Positions 50,157 to 59,684 of a stretch of 64,000 nt of DNA are shown here, piece by piece. This DNA is from Salinimicrobium sp963739625 (lineage in GTDB: Bacteria > Bacteroidota > Bacteroidia > Flavobacteriales > Flavobacteriaceae): assembly GCA_963739625.1 (NCBI GenBank), contig CAVUAU010000001.1, forward strand, positions 39,453 through 103,452. Direction: 5' to 3'. The translations under genes were made by a program, and so were the position numbers. The notes below the pieces were generated by a model. It searched no databases. It was not told the origin of the DNA and saw nothing but the letters and a program-made list of their open reading frames with translations. The stretch's first letter is position 1. Every line of letters starts with the position of its first letter.

Positions 50157-51347
50157 ATGCCAAGCATTTCAAGCAAAGGGCAGGCAATGCCCGAATCACC
50201 TATAAGAAAACTTGTTCCTTTCGCTGAGGCGGCAATGAAAAAAGGCCGTACGATCTATCAGCTGAATATTGGGCAACCCGATATTAAAACTCCCGCTAAG
50301 GCTCTGGCTGCGGTAAAAAATAATGATATAGAGGTACTTTCCTATAGCCATTCGGCGGGATTTGAAAGCTACCGCAAAAAACTTTCGGCTTATTACAAGA
50401 AGCACAATATTGATGTCTCGGCCGATGAACTTATTATCACAACGGGAGGTTCCGAAGCCTTGATGTTTACCATGGGCAGTATTTGTGACGCCGGGGATGA
50501 AGTGATCATTCCGGAGCCATTTTACGCGAACTACAACGGCTTTGCAACAGCTTCGGGCGTAAAGGTGGTGCCTGTAAAATCAAAATTTGAAGAAGATTTT
50601 GCCCTTCCTCCTGTTTCAGAATTTGAAAAGCTAATTACCCCAAGGACAAAGGCCATTCTTATCTGCAACCCAGGCAACCCTACGGGATATCTCTACACTA
50701 AAGAAGAAATTGAACAACTGGCCGAGATCGTCAGGAAACACGACTTGTTTATCGTGGCCGACGAGGTTTACAGAGAATTCGCTTACGACGGTGCAAAGCA
50801 CTATTCCATCATGAGCGTACCGGGACTGGAACAGAATGCTATCATGATCGATTCCGTTTCTAAACGCTACAGCATGTGCGGCGCCAGGATTGGCTGTATG
50901 GCGTCTAAAAACAAAGAAGTGATGACCACTGCCATGAAATTTGCACAGGCGAGGCTAAGCCCTCCTACCTTTGCACAGATTGCCAGTGAAGCCGCTCTTG
51001 AAACTCCTGCCGATTATTTTGAAGAAGTCATAGAAGAATATACTTCCCGCAGGAACATGCTCATTGAAGGTCTCGAAAAGATCGACGGAGTAAAAGTGGC
51101 AAAACCTAAAGGCGCTTTCTATTGTATCGCCGAACTGCCTGTTGAAAATGCAGAAGATTTTGCAAAGTGGCTGCTGGAAAGTTTTGAGCTCAACAATGAA
51201 ACTGTGATGGTAGCACCGGCAGCAGGATTCTATTCCACTCCCAATACCGGAATGAACCAGGTGAGGATCGCGTATGTGCTCAAAAAAGAAGATCTTAAAA
51301 AAGCACTTGAAATATTGGAGGCAGCATTGAAAGCCTACAAAGCCTAA
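50157..51347 (+). CDS. PLP-dependent aminotransferase, aspartate-aminotransferase fold I
   Basis: A 396-residue class I/II aminotransferase. The PLP lysine is Lys236 in DSVSKRYSMCGARIG; NPGNPTG (ILICNPGNPTGYLY) and the terminal Arg region (MNQVRIAYVLKKEDL) match the fold. It resembles the aspartate/prephenate or alanine-like subgroup; substrate not predictable. It overlaps murB by one base (TAATG), so the two are coupled; an amino-donor role tied to cell-wall synthesis is possible. Confidence 0.92.
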   Translation: MPSISSKGQAMPESPIRKLVPFAEAAMKKGRTIYQLNIGQPDIKTPAKALAAVKNNDIEVLSYSHSAGFESYRKKLSAYYKKHNIDVSADELIITTGGSEALMFTMGSICDAGDEVIIPEPFYANYNGFATASGVKVVPVKSKFEEDFALPPVSEFEKLITPRTKAILICNPGNPTGYLYTKEEIEQLAEIVRKHDLFIVADEVYREFAYDGAKHYSIMSVPGLEQNAIMIDSVSKRYSMCGARIGCMASKNKEVMTTAMKFAQARLSPPTFAQIASEAALETPADYFEEVIEEYTSRRNMLIEGLEKIDGVKVAKPKGAFYCIAELPVENAEDFAKWLLESFELNNETVMVAPAAGFYSTPNTGMNQVRIAYVLKKEDLKKALEILEAALKAYKA

Positions 51348-52360
51348 TGAAAACCCACACCAATTTTTCCCTCAAGCCTTACAATACTTTTGGTATAGAT
51401 GTAAAGGCAGCGAGATTTGTAGAAGTGGAAAGCCTGGAAGAGCTCAAAGAGCTGCTGAAGCAGGTGTATGCCTCAGAGCTTTTTATCCTGGGTGGCGGCA
51501 GCAATATGCTGCTCACTAAAGACATTGAGAAAACGGTGGCCCATATCGGCCTTAAAGGCATCACGATCACCAACGAGAATGAGGAGGAAGTGGTGGTAAA
51601 GGCCATGGCCGGTGAAAACTGGCACCAGTTTGTGCTCTACTGTATCGACCGTGGGTTTGGGGGGATCGAAAATCTTTCCCTCATTCCCGGAAATGTTGGA
51701 ACTGCCCCCATACAGAATATTGGCGCTTACGGCGTCGAAATCAAAGACAGTTTTGAAAGCTGTACCGCACTCGATGTGCAAACTCTTGAGCTAAAGAATT
51801 TTTCACGGGAAGACTGTGAATTTGGTTACAGGGAATCTGTCTTCAAAAATTCTGAAAAAGGTAGATACATCATTACCGATGTTAGCTTTAGACTGAAGAA
51901 AAAAGATCACGAGCTCAATACTTCTTACGGTGCTATTGATGCTTTTCTGGAAGAGAAAGGTGTGCAAAATCCCGGAATAAAGGATGTTTCAGATGCTGTC
52001 ATCAGCATAAGACGTTCAAAGCTGCCCGACCCGAAGGAATTGGGCAACAGCGGCAGTTTCTTTAAAAATCCGGTGATTTCCCAAAAGCAACTGGAGCAAC
52101 TTCAGGAAACATTCCCCGAGATCCCATTTTACGTGCTGGACGAGGAGATGGTAAAGGTTCCTGCGGGCTGGCTTATTGACCGGGCGGGGCTAAAAGGCTA
52201 CAGGCAGGGCGATGCGGGCGTCCATAAAAATCAGGCACTGGTACTTGTGAACTATGGTGATGCATCGGGTACAGAAATCCTCGAACTTTCAAACATGGTT
52301 AGGCAGAAAGTGCACGAAATGTTTGGAATAGATATTCAACCAGAGGTCAATATCTTCTAA
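51347..52360 (+). CDS. murB: UDP-N-acetylenolpyruvoylglucosamine reductase
   Basis: A 337-residue FAD enzyme that reduces UDP-GlcNAc-enolpyruvate to UDP-MurNAc. FAD-binding stretches: ELFILGGGSNMLLTKDIEKT and LIPGNVGTAPIQNIGAYGVE. The catalytic Ser lies in GNSGSFFKNPVI, and the C-terminal Glu in the QPEVNIF end. It is the type I form with the usual length. The coupled aminotransferase is upstream, and the terminator at 52367-52403 closes the pair. Confidence 0.94.
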   Translation: MKTHTNFSLKPYNTFGIDVKAARFVEVESLEELKELLKQVYASELFILGGGSNMLLTKDIEKTVAHIGLKGITITNENEEEVVVKAMAGENWHQFVLYCIDRGFGGIENLSLIPGNVGTAPIQNIGAYGVEIKDSFESCTALDVQTLELKNFSREDCEFGYRESVFKNSEKGRYIITDVSFRLKKKDHELNTSYGAIDAFLEEKGVQNPGIKDVSDAVISIRRSKLPDPKELGNSGSFFKNPVISQKQLEQLQETFPEIPFYVLDEEMVKVPAGWLIDRAGLKGYRQGDAGVHKNQALVLVNYGDASGTEILELSNMVRQKVHEMFGIDIQPEVNIF

Positions 52361-52366
52361 AACTAA

Positions 52367-52403
52367 AAAAGGCTTCAAAAATGATGTTTTTGAAGCCTTT
52401 TGC
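52367..52403. terminator. Bidirectional terminator between murB and the fasciclin gene
   Basis: AAAAGGCTTCAAAAA and TTTTTGAAGCCTTTT form a perfect 15-bp stem over TGATG. The inner 52375-52393 is a copy of the dispersed palindrome with TG for CA. It lies between convergent genes. Confidence 0.85.
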
Positions 52404-52437
52404 TTTATAAAGCGGAAGATCTTTTAGATATGTCCCG

Positions 52438-53055
52438 CTATTTTTTGGTGTTACCTTCACTGTTTTTAGGCTGCAGTACATTATCGATCTTATAGATCCT
52501 GCCATTTGATGCGGTGGAATCTGTCCCCACAATGCGAGCTTTTCTTCCTGCAGGGTCACTAATCACCAGCTGGTCATTTTGAAGGGTAAAGGTAATATCC
52601 TCCCCCTGTTTGCTTTGTTCTTTATAGGTGCCACCGGCTTTTTCCACCTCTTTTTTAAGCCAGTCTACAGTAAGTTCGCCATCTACCATATAGTAGTCAA
52701 AAAGGGCTTTGTTCCCCTTTTTTCTGGCAGCATCCATTTCAATCCTGTCTTTTGGTTCGAGCCTATCGTAGGCCGTGTTAATAGGTGCAAAAATGGTGAA
52801 CGGCCCCTCGGCCTGGTCCATTCTTGAAGAAAGGGCTTCACCTTCCGGCTTTGTAAATTCACTCAAATCCTCGTGCTCATTGAGACGGGCGAAGATATTG
52901 TCATTTTCGGGAGTTACAGCTGTATCCTGTGTCTCCATGTCTTTTTCTTCGGGAGCCATAATATGGGTTTCCTGGCCTTCCTGGCCATCTTTGCAAGAAT
53001 AAAATCCTATTAGCGGAAAAATAAGGCTCATCAAAAGAAGCGTCTTTAATCTCAT
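52438..53055 (-). CDS. Fasciclin-domain lipoprotein
   Basis: A 205-residue lipoprotein (signal ending in FYSC, Cys21) with one FAS1 domain: IFARLNEHEDLSEFTKPEGE, GPFTIFAPINTAYDRLEPKD, and LFDYYMVDGELTVDWLKKEV. The linker after the signal is acidic. FAS1 domains mediate adhesion or carbohydrate contacts; no specific partner is evident. Monocistronic, convergent with murB. Confidence 0.87.
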   Translation of the reverse strand: MRLKTLLLMSLIFPLIGFYSCKDGQEGQETHIMAPEEKDMETQDTAVTPENDNIFARLNEHEDLSEFTKPEGEALSSRMDQAEGPFTIFAPINTAYDRLEPKDRIEMDAARKKGNKALFDYYMVDGELTVDWLKKEVEKAGGTYKEQSKQGEDITFTLQNDQLVISDPAGRKARIVGTDSTASNGRIYKIDNVLQPKNSEGNTKK

Positions 53056-53219
53056 AATTTTAGATTTTTGGTTTGCTTATTGCAGCATTTTGGTTAGCTA
53101 ATGCGAAGTTATTAGTATAATCAATGTCTGCTGCTCAAGTAGAAATAAACTTGAGTTAAAGTGTGTAAATGAAGCCTTAATTTTTTTGCGCTAAACTTCA
53201 CAAAGCAGGCATTATTGTT

Positions 53220-53227
53220 TACTTTTG
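53220..53227 (+). promoter_or_regulatory. Promoter -7 box for the small membrane protein gene
   Basis: TACTTTTG matches TAnnTTTG, 14 bp before the ATG at 53242; it probably also drives the glycosyltransferase and sigma-factor genes. Confidence 0.5.
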
Positions 53228-53241
53228 TAAAAATTTTCTTT

Positions 53242-53448
53242 ATGAAACTTTTATTGATCACGATAGTCTTATTAGCCCTTGCTTTTGCAGGGATTGCCAT
53301 AAAAATTTGGGGAAAGAAAGACGGAAAGTTCAGCGGTACCTGCGCGAGCCAAAGTCCTTTCTTGAATAAAGAAGGGGAAGCCTGCAGTTTCTGCGGAAAA
53401 TTGCCCGATGAACAACGCGACTGCGACAAACCTCAGCCCGTTAACTAA
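53242..53448 (+). CDS. Small membrane or secreted Cys-rich protein
   Basis: A 68-residue protein with a single hydrophobic N-terminal segment (MKLLLITIVLLALAFAGIAI) followed by a basic and Cys-containing tail (GTCASQSPFLNKEGEACSFC, then GKLPDEQRDCD). Four Cys in a short exported or membrane-anchored peptide suggest metal binding or disulfides. Flavobacteria often carry such a gene, annotated membrane or secreted protein; its function is unknown. It lies 14 bp before the glycosyltransferase gene. Confidence 0.72.
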   Translation: MKLLLITIVLLALAFAGIAIKIWGKKDGKFSGTCASQSPFLNKEGEACSFCGKLPDEQRDCDKPQPVN

Positions 53449-53462
53449 CCCCTTCCGCTTAA

Positions 53463-54563
53463 ATGTTGCCCATTGTTATTGCCTTTACTTTAATTGGCCT
53501 TCTCAACCTTTGCTATTACCTGGGCTTCTTAAAATTTGCTTTTTCCTCTTCCGAAGCAGCTCCAAAACCGAAGAATTTACCGGTTTCGGTGATCATCTGC
53601 GCCAAGAATGAAGCCGAAAACCTAAAGAATTTTCTTCCGAAGATCCTTTCCCAGGATCATCCCGATTTTGAGGTGGTTGTAATAAATGACGCATCTTTGG
53701 ATGATACCCTGGAAGTGATCGAGAACTTCATGGCCCTTGATCCACGGGTAAAGCTGGTAAATGTGCAGAACAACGAGGCTTTTTGGGCCAACAAGAAGTA
53801 CGCGCTTACCCTGGGCATCAAAAAAGCAAAAAAACCTTACCTCCTTTTCACCGATGCCGACTGCCGCCCCGAGACTAACCAGTGGTTGCAGGAAATGAGC
53901 GCCCATTTTGAGGCGCAAAAAAGTATTGTTCTTGGCTATGGCGGTTATATGATCGAAAAAAGGTCATTTTTGAACAAGTTGATACGTTTTGAAACGCTTT
54001 TTACCGCGATTCAATATTTCTCTTACGCCAGTTGGGGCCGTCCTTATATGGGAGTGGGAAGAAACCTCGCTTATACCTCTACAGAATTTTACAACCAGAA
54101 TGGCTTTGCCACTCATTTGCATATTCGCGCGGGAGATGATGATCTCTTCGTCAACCAGGCGGCAAACAAAGTTAATACCGCCCTTTGCTTCTCCCGGGCC
54201 GGGATCACCAGGAGTGTTCCGAAAAAGGAACTGAAGGCATGGTTTCAGCAAAAACGACGGCATGTGAGCATCGCCAATCATTACAAAAGGCAGGACCAGT
54301 TCCTGCTGGGACTTTTCTACGCAAGCCAGTTGTTGTTCTGGCTATTTTTTCTACTGTTATGCTTCAGCAGCTATTGGCAGCTCGCCCTTGGTTTCCTGGC
54401 GGTGAGATGGATCGTACAAGGCACAGTTTTCTATAACTCCGGAAAAAAATTCGGAGAAACCGATCTCTTCTGGCTTTTTCCGTTTTTAGAACTCTTCCTA
54501 ATCTGGGCCCAATTGGGTATATTTATTGCGAATCTAATCTCAAAACCCACTCATTGGAAATAG
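53463..54563 (+). CDS. Family-2 glycosyltransferase, membrane-bound
   Basis: A 366-residue protein. An N-terminal membrane helix precedes the GT2 catalytic domain: VSVIICAKNEAENLKNFLPK, VVINDASLDDTLEVIENFMA, LLFTDADCRPETNQWLQEMS (DxD-like DAD) and the late RQ/RxxRW-like KRRHVSIANHYKRQ. Two or three helices lie at the C-terminus. It should add sugars to an envelope glycan; neither donor nor acceptor is known. The sigma gene starts inside its last codons. Confidence 0.9.
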   Translation: MLPIVIAFTLIGLLNLCYYLGFLKFAFSSSEAAPKPKNLPVSVIICAKNEAENLKNFLPKILSQDHPDFEVVVINDASLDDTLEVIENFMALDPRVKLVNVQNNEAFWANKKYALTLGIKKAKKPYLLFTDADCRPETNQWLQEMSAHFEAQKSIVLGYGGYMIEKRSFLNKLIRFETLFTAIQYFSYASWGRPYMGVGRNLAYTSTEFYNQNGFATHLHIRAGDDDLFVNQAANKVNTALCFSRAGITRSVPKKELKAWFQQKRRHVSIANHYKRQDQFLLGLFYASQLLFWLFFLLLCFSSYWQLALGFLAVRWIVQGTVFYNSGKKFGETDLFWLFPFLELFLIWAQLGIFIANLISKPTHWK

Positions 54564-55126
54564 GTCCCGATCTCCTTCAGCAACAAATAGAAAAGGCAAA
54601 AAAAGGCAAACAGGCAGCATTTAATTATCTACTGGACACCTTCTGGAACCAGGTTTATGGCTTCCAACTGAAGCGGACGCAGAATGAATATGACGCCGAG
54701 GACATTACCATCCAGACCTTTTCCCGCGCCTTTGATAAAATCGAGACTTTTGACCCCTCCTACTCCTTTAAAACCTGGCTGTTCACCATCTCAAAGAACA
54801 TTCATGTAGATCTCGTGCGGAAGAAAAATGCCTCCATTCGCTCGCGAACCACAGATGAAGAGGATGAGAAAGTTTATAAGATAGCCGATGACGCACCCAC
54901 GGTAGAAGATGTTTTGATCACCGAGCAGAATCTCGCCCAATTATTGCGCGATATCAAAAAGCTGAAACCGCATTACCAGGAGGTAATCAACCTGAGGTAC
55001 TTTCAGGAAATGAGCTACAAAGAGATCTCCGCGACTTTGGATGAACCTATGAACAACGTCAAAGTGAAGCTGCTGCGGGCAAGGAAACTGCTGGCGCAGG
55101 TGATTGAGAACAGAAGGGGGAAATAA
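54554..55126 (+). CDS. RNA polymerase sigma-70 factor, ECF-like
   Basis: A 190-residue sigma factor with region 2 (YDAEDITIQTFSRAFDKIET, then FKTWLFTISKNIHVDLVRKK) and region 4 (HYQEVINLRYFQEMSYKEIS, MNNVKVKLLRARKLL). The start is TTG at 54554, overlapping the end of the glycosyltransferase by 10 bp, because no ATG fits the N-terminus; the codons after it read MEIGPDLLQQQIEKAKKGKQ when TTG is read as Met. No anti-sigma gene is beside it. It resembles the stand-alone ECF factors common in Bacteroidota. Confidence 0.9.
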   Translation: MEIGPDLLQQQIEKAKKGKQAAFNYLLDTFWNQVYGFQLKRTQNEYDAEDITIQTFSRAFDKIETFDPSYSFKTWLFTISKNIHVDLVRKKNASIRSRTTDEEDEKVYKIADDAPTVEDVLITEQNLAQLLRDIKKLKPHYQEVINLRYFQEMSYKEISATLDEPMNNVKVKLLRARKLLAQVIENRRGK

Positions 55127-55133
55127 TTTAAGA

Positions 55134-55260
55134 TTCAAAATTTAAAGTTCAAGGTTAGATTTACCTGATCCATGAGCTGTCAAATTATTAAACGGCCAAC
55201 TTCTCCACTGCTGACGGTCCACTTCTGGTCACTGAGCACTGAGCACCGAAAACTCTTTTT
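55134..55260. repeat. Low-complexity words upstream of lipA
   Basis: Degenerate words such as AAGATTCAAAATTTAAAG (from 55133) and CACTGAGCACTGAGCACC (from 55230) fill the gap between the sigma gene and the lipA promoter. No gene is seen. Confidence 0.4.
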
Positions 55261-55275
55261 TCTCCAACTAATTCG

Positions 55276-55283
55276 TATCTTTG
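55276..55283 (+). promoter_or_regulatory. Promoter -7 box for lipA-gap
   Basis: TATCTTTG matches TAnnTTTG, 18 bp before the lipA start codon; a TTTT lies at the -33 position. Confidence 0.5.
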
Positions 55284-55301
55284 CGGCCAAGAAAAATTTC
55301 T

Positions 55302-56171
55302 ATGGAAACACAAGAAATCACTGCCAAAAAAACTGCTAAACCAAAGTGGTTAAGAGTAAAACTTCCCACCGGTAAAAAATATACCGAACTGCGGGGAGTG
55401 GTAGAAAAATATAACCTTCACACAATATGTACTTCCGGAAGCTGCCCTAACATGGGAGAATGCTGGGGAGAAGGTACAGCGACTTTTATGATCCTTGGGA
55501 ACATCTGCACACGTTCCTGCGGCTTTTGCGGCGTAAAAACCGGCCGGCCGGAGACTGTAGATTGGGATGAACCGGAGAAAGTGGCGCGTTCCATCAAGTT
55601 AATGAAGATCAAACACGCGGTGATCACAAGTGTAGATCGTGATGACCTTAAAGACATGGGTTCAATCATCTGGGCCGAAACCGTGAAGGCCATTCGCAGG
55701 ATGAATCCCGAAACAACATTGGAAACCCTCATCCCCGATTTTCAGGGGGTGGAGCGGAATATCAACCGCATCATAGAAGTAAATCCTGAGATCGTTTCCC
55801 ACAACATGGAAACGGTAAAGAGGCTCACCCGTGAAGTGAGGATACAGGCGAAATACGAGCGTAGCCTGCAGGTGCTAAAATACCTGAAGGACCAGGGAAT
55901 TCACCGCACAAAATCTGGAGTGATGCTTGGACTTGGCGAAAAAGAAGACGAGGTAATCCAAACCATGCGGGACCTACGGGACGTAAACCTTGATGTGCTC
56001 ACCATTGGGCAATACCTGCAGCCTACAAAGCAGCACCTGCCGGTGCATGAATTTGTCACTCCCGAACAATTCAAAAAATATGAGGAGATTGGTCTGGAAA
56101 TGGGCTTCAGGCATGTAGAAAGTGGTGCCCTGGTGCGTTCTTCCTATAAAGCACAAAAACACCTGCTTTAA
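55302..56171 (+). CDS. lipA: Lipoyl synthase
   Basis: A 289-residue radical-SAM enzyme that inserts two sulfurs into octanoyl groups on carrier lipoyl domains. The auxiliary cluster is CTSGSCPNMGEC and the radical-SAM cluster CTRSCGFC (CxxxCxxC). The later motifs ETLIPDFQG and KSGVMLGLGEK are present. The start at 55302 (METQEITAKKTAKPKW) lies 18 bp after a promoter -7 box; the upstream in-frame ATG is rejected. Coupled to gap by one base. Confidence 0.96.
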   Translation: METQEITAKKTAKPKWLRVKLPTGKKYTELRGVVEKYNLHTICTSGSCPNMGECWGEGTATFMILGNICTRSCGFCGVKTGRPETVDWDEPEKVARSIKLMKIKHAVITSVDRDDLKDMGSIIWAETVKAIRRMNPETTLETLIPDFQGVERNINRIIEVNPEIVSHNMETVKRLTREVRIQAKYERSLQVLKYLKDQGIHRTKSGVMLGLGEKEDEVIQTMRDLRDVNLDVLTIGQYLQPTKQHLPVHEFVTPEQFKKYEEIGLEMGFRHVESGALVRSSYKAQKHLL

Positions 56172-57190
56172 TGTCTTCCGAAGAAAAAGGAAAGATCCGG
56201 ATTGGGATCAACGGGTTTGGCCGGATTGGGCGCAATCTTTTTAGGTTGCTGCTGGAGCACAACAGCATTGAAGTTGTGGCTATTAACGATCTTGCACCCG
56301 CGGCGACCCTGGCACACCTGCTGAAGTACGATTCTATTCACGGAGTACTCAAAAAAGAGGTTTCCAGTGAGGGTTCTGCAATCGTTGTGAATGGAAAAAC
56401 TTGTCCCGTCCTCAATAATCCGGCACCAAAAGATATTCCGTGGAGCGATTATGGGGTTGAGCTTGTTGTAGAAAGCACCGGTAAATTTAAAACCAGGGAA
56501 AGTCTTGAAGCACATCTTTCAAAAAAGGTAAAAAAGGTCATTCTTTCGGTCCCCCCGCAGGATGATTCAATAAAAATGGTAGTGCTGGGAGTTAATGAAG
56601 AGATCCTAGATGGCTCTGAGGATATTATTTCAAATGCTTCCTGTACCACAAACAACGCCGCGCCTTTGCTCAAAGTGATCCACGAACTTTGCGAGGTGCA
56701 ACAGGCGTATATTACAACTGTCCACTCCTACACCAGTGACCAAAGCCTGCACGACCAGCCGCACAAAGACCTGCGACGGGCGCGTGCAGCGGCACAGTCT
56801 ATCGTCCCCACCACTACTGGAGCGGCCAAGGCCCTCACCAGTATTTTTCCCGATCTTAGTGAAGTCATTGGCGGCTGCGGAATACGTGTGCCCGTTCCAA
56901 ATGGCTCCCTCACAGATATGACGCTGCATGTCAAAAAAGCCACTTCTATTGAAGAGATCAACCGGGCCTTCAAAAAAGCTTCAGAAACCTACCTGCAGCC
57001 ATATCTTGAATATACCGAGGATCCTATTGTTTCCATAGACATCAATAACAATCCCCATTCCTGCATTTTTGACTCGCAAATGACTTCTGTAGTGGGAAAA
57101 ACTTTTGTCAAAGTCATTGGTTGGTACGACAATGAAATTGGCTATTCCAGCCGGCTTATTGATTTAATTTCCCTTGTTACCAATAAATAA
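56171..57190 (+). CDS. gap: Glyceraldehyde-3-phosphate dehydrogenase, type I
   Basis: A 339-residue dehydrogenase of glycolysis or gluconeogenesis. NAD motif INGFGRIGRNLFR; catalytic Cys158 in SNASCTTNNAAP; His of the active site in TTVHSYTSDQ. The N-terminal extension (MSSEEKGKIR) is slightly longer than usual. It overlaps lipA by one base (TAATG). Whether it favours NAD or NADP cannot be told. Its coupling to lipoate synthesis is not known to me as a functional link. Confidence 0.95.
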   Translation: MSSEEKGKIRIGINGFGRIGRNLFRLLLEHNSIEVVAINDLAPAATLAHLLKYDSIHGVLKKEVSSEGSAIVVNGKTCPVLNNPAPKDIPWSDYGVELVVESTGKFKTRESLEAHLSKKVKKVILSVPPQDDSIKMVVLGVNEEILDGSEDIISNASCTTNNAAPLLKVIHELCEVQQAYITTVHSYTSDQSLHDQPHKDLRRARAAAQSIVPTTTGAAKALTSIFPDLSEVIGGCGIRVPVPNGSLTDMTLHVKKATSIEEINRAFKKASETYLQPYLEYTEDPIVSIDINNNPHSCIFDSQMTSVVGKTFVKVIGWYDNEIGYSSRLIDLISLVTNK

Positions 57191-57221
57191 TTATATTTAG
57201 CCTCAGTTATCTACGTCCCCA

Positions 57222-59453
57222 ATGAAGAAAATAGCACTTTGCATAGTGGTTTTTCTCGCGTTTTCCTTTTCCTACGCCCAACAGGAAAAAAACCTACAGG
57301 AAACCGATGAAATCAACGCCACTATAGAGCAGCTGTTAAGCGACGCCGAGGAATCCATCAATATGGTTGACTTCGACATGGCCCTAAAACAGCTCAACCG
57401 TGCCCTGGACCTTTCCAGAACGATCAACCATCCCCGGCTTACCGCCCTCGCCAGCAGCATCATGGCCCAGCTCTACTACGTGCGACACGAAAATGACAAG
57501 GCTGCTACCGAATTACAACGGGCGATTTCCATTCAACGTGAAATCGGGGATGAAGAAGGATTGGCCTACAGCTATCTTAACTACGGAAAGATCTTTACTG
57601 CGAAAAAGGAATTTGATCGCGCCGATGAATATTATGACCTATCGGAACAACTTTATTCAAAACTCGACAACACCGAAGGTCTTGGTATTGTAGACCTCAA
57701 CCGCGGAAATTTACTGCTTAATACTCAGCACGAACCCCAAAAGGCACTCATGCTTTTCAACCGCGCCGACGAGCGCCTCAAGGACAGCCAAAATGCATAC
57801 GAACGCGGGAGAATCCACTATTACCGGGGCCGAGCCTACCAGGCTTTGAACGAATTGGGGCGAGCCCTTAGTGATGCGAAAAGGAGCCTTGATATTGCGC
57901 AGGAGAACCATTTTGGCAGTATGGTGGTGTATAGTAACAGCCTCATAAGTGAAATACAACAGGCCGCCGGTAATTACGAAATCGCCCTCAGCTATCTTCA
58001 GGAAAGCAACAAGATGCGGGATTCCCTATACGACCTCAACAAAGAAGCCCTCGCTACAGATGCCAGCGCCCGTTATGGCGTTGATGCCATTAAGAGCAGT
58101 TATGCAGAGCTGAGTAAACAAAACGAGGAAAACGAGCGAACTTTGAAAGTCAACAAGCTTACCACCATCTTGAGTGTGGCTTTGATCACTATCCTTTCCC
58201 TGCTCACGCTCTCACTTTACAAAAACAACAACCTGCGGGCACGCGCAAATGACCTGCTGCAGAAAAAGAATTCTGAATTGATCACCGCCAAGGAAAACGC
58301 CGAAAAAGCTTCCCTTGCCAAGGCTCAGTTCCTTTCAACAATCACCCACGAACTGCGAACTCCACTCTATGCGGTGACGGGACTTACCCACCTGCTGCTG
58401 GAAGAAAGCCCTACAGAAAACCAAAAGGAACACCTAAATTCCCTGAAGTTTTCGGGAGAATACCTTCTTTCCCTCATCAACAATATTCTCGATCTCAATA
58501 AGCTGGAGGCTAAGAAGGTGGAAATGCTGGAGAGCTCTTTCAACCTCCAAAAAAGAATTACAGATGTACTTGTAGCGCTTAAAAATTCGGCTGAAGACAA
58601 GAATACAAAGCTGCACCTGGAGTTTGATCCCACAATTCCGCAGAAGTTAAAAGGGGACCCGCTCAAGATCTCCCAAATCCTCATCAACCTTATTGGGAAC
58701 TCCATCAAGTTTACCGAGGACGGCGATATTTGGGTACGTGTTAAAAAACTGAACCAGAACGACAAGCAGGCGCTGCTCAAATTTGAGATAGAAGATACAG
58801 GGGAAGGCATTAGCAAAGAAAAACAAAAGGCCATCTTTGAAAACTTCACCCAGGGCTCCCTGCAAATCAACAGGAAATTTGGTGGCACCGGGTTAGGCCT
58901 TTCAATTGTGAAGAATCTCCTCAACCTCATGGACAGTGAGATCCATTTAGAGAGCGACCTGGGAGAAGGTTCCATCTTTTATTTTGAGCTGAAGTTTGAG
59001 GCTTTGGAGGCTGCTCCCGCAGAGGGCAGGGCGGCCAAAAATGAGATTCCCGAGCCGCTTTCAAACGATATCATGCGCAATAAGAAAATCCTTATTGTGG
59101 AAGATAACAAGATCAACCAGATGATCACCCGAAAGATCCTGGAGAAGAATAAGGTGATCTGCGACGTGGCCGATAACGGAAGCATCGCCATTGAAAAAGT
59201 GACCAACAATCCCTTTGACCTCATTTTGATGGATATTCACATGCCCGGCATAAGTGGGATAGAGGCCACAAAAGAAATAAGAAAATTTAATGAGCACATT
59301 CCTATTATCGCGCTTACGGCGGTAACTTTAGATGAAAATTTAGATGAATTTTATCTGAATGGCTTCAACGATATCATTCCGAAACCCTACAAAACAGAGG
59401 AATTCTTCCAGAAGATCAACAAATATCTAAGCCAGGAAAAAGCTTCTGTATAG
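57222..59453 (+). CDS. Hybrid sensor histidine kinase with TPR sensor domain
   Basis: A 743-residue hybrid kinase. A signal peptide (MKKIALCIVVFLAFSFSYAQ) is followed by TPR repeats (about 35-290; e.g. FDMALKQLNRALDLSRT, AYSYLNYGKIFTAKKEFDRA) in the periplasm, a membrane helix (about 314-333), a coiled-coil linker, HisKA with His376 (STITHELRTPLYAV), HATPase (LIGNSIKFTEDGDIW, DTGEGISKEKQ, GGTGLGLSIVKNL) and a C-terminal receiver with Asp671 (LILMDIHMPG). The signal is unknown, and no cognate output gene lies next to it. TPR-type periplasmic sensors are frequent in Bacteroidota. Confidence 0.93.
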   Translation: MKKIALCIVVFLAFSFSYAQQEKNLQETDEINATIEQLLSDAEESINMVDFDMALKQLNRALDLSRTINHPRLTALASSIMAQLYYVRHENDKAATELQRAISIQREIGDEEGLAYSYLNYGKIFTAKKEFDRADEYYDLSEQLYSKLDNTEGLGIVDLNRGNLLLNTQHEPQKALMLFNRADERLKDSQNAYERGRIHYYRGRAYQALNELGRALSDAKRSLDIAQENHFGSMVVYSNSLISEIQQAAGNYEIALSYLQESNKMRDSLYDLNKEALATDASARYGVDAIKSSYAELSKQNEENERTLKVNKLTTILSVALITILSLLTLSLYKNNNLRARANDLLQKKNSELITAKENAEKASLAKAQFLSTITHELRTPLYAVTGLTHLLLEESPTENQKEHLNSLKFSGEYLLSLINNILDLNKLEAKKVEMLESSFNLQKRITDVLVALKNSAEDKNTKLHLEFDPTIPQKLKGDPLKISQILINLIGNSIKFTEDGDIWVRVKKLNQNDKQALLKFEIEDTGEGISKEKQKAIFENFTQGSLQINRKFGGTGLGLSIVKNLLNLMDSEIHLESDLGEGSIFYFELKFEALEAAPAEGRAAKNEIPEPLSNDIMRNKKILIVEDNKINQMITRKILEKNKVICDVADNGSIAIEKVTNNPFDLILMDIHMPGISGIEATKEIRKFNEHIPIIALTAVTLDENLDEFYLNGFNDIIPKPYKTEEFFQKINKYLSQEKASV

Positions 59454-59523
59454 AATCTTGGCACAGCCTTTGATTTAATGCTAAACTCAAGTTATTTAAA
59501 AAGATAGTTTGAATTAGCCAAAT

Positions 59524-59558
59524 AAAAAATGAGACTCTCCACGGTCTCATTTTTTTTG
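59524..59558 (+). terminator. Intrinsic terminator after the hybrid kinase
   Basis: AAAAAATGAGAC and GTCTCATTTTTT form a 12-bp stem over TCTCCACG and are followed by further T. It is 70 bp beyond the kinase stop. Confidence 0.8.
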
Positions 59559-59585
59559 TTTTAGATCTAAGCAACACGGGTAGAT

Positions 59586-59628
59586 CGCCCACCCCGGCCC
59601 TTGGCCACCCCTCCTGAGGAGGGGACAT
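59586..59628. repeat. CACCCCGGCC spacer repeat
   Basis: CCACCCCGGCCCTTGGCC and a CCCCTCCTGAGGAGGGG hairpin, as at 61249-61290; related to 61038-61085 and 17964-18000. Confidence 0.6.
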
Positions 59629-59684
59629 TTTCGAATTAATATTCGTTTATGTAAATTACTGATACAAACCCTGTCACAAAATTG

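Noticed and set aside
53121..53429. Minus-strand frame of 102 codons near the small membrane protein
   Set aside because: Antisense over the small membrane protein gene and its promoter, with no signal or domain.
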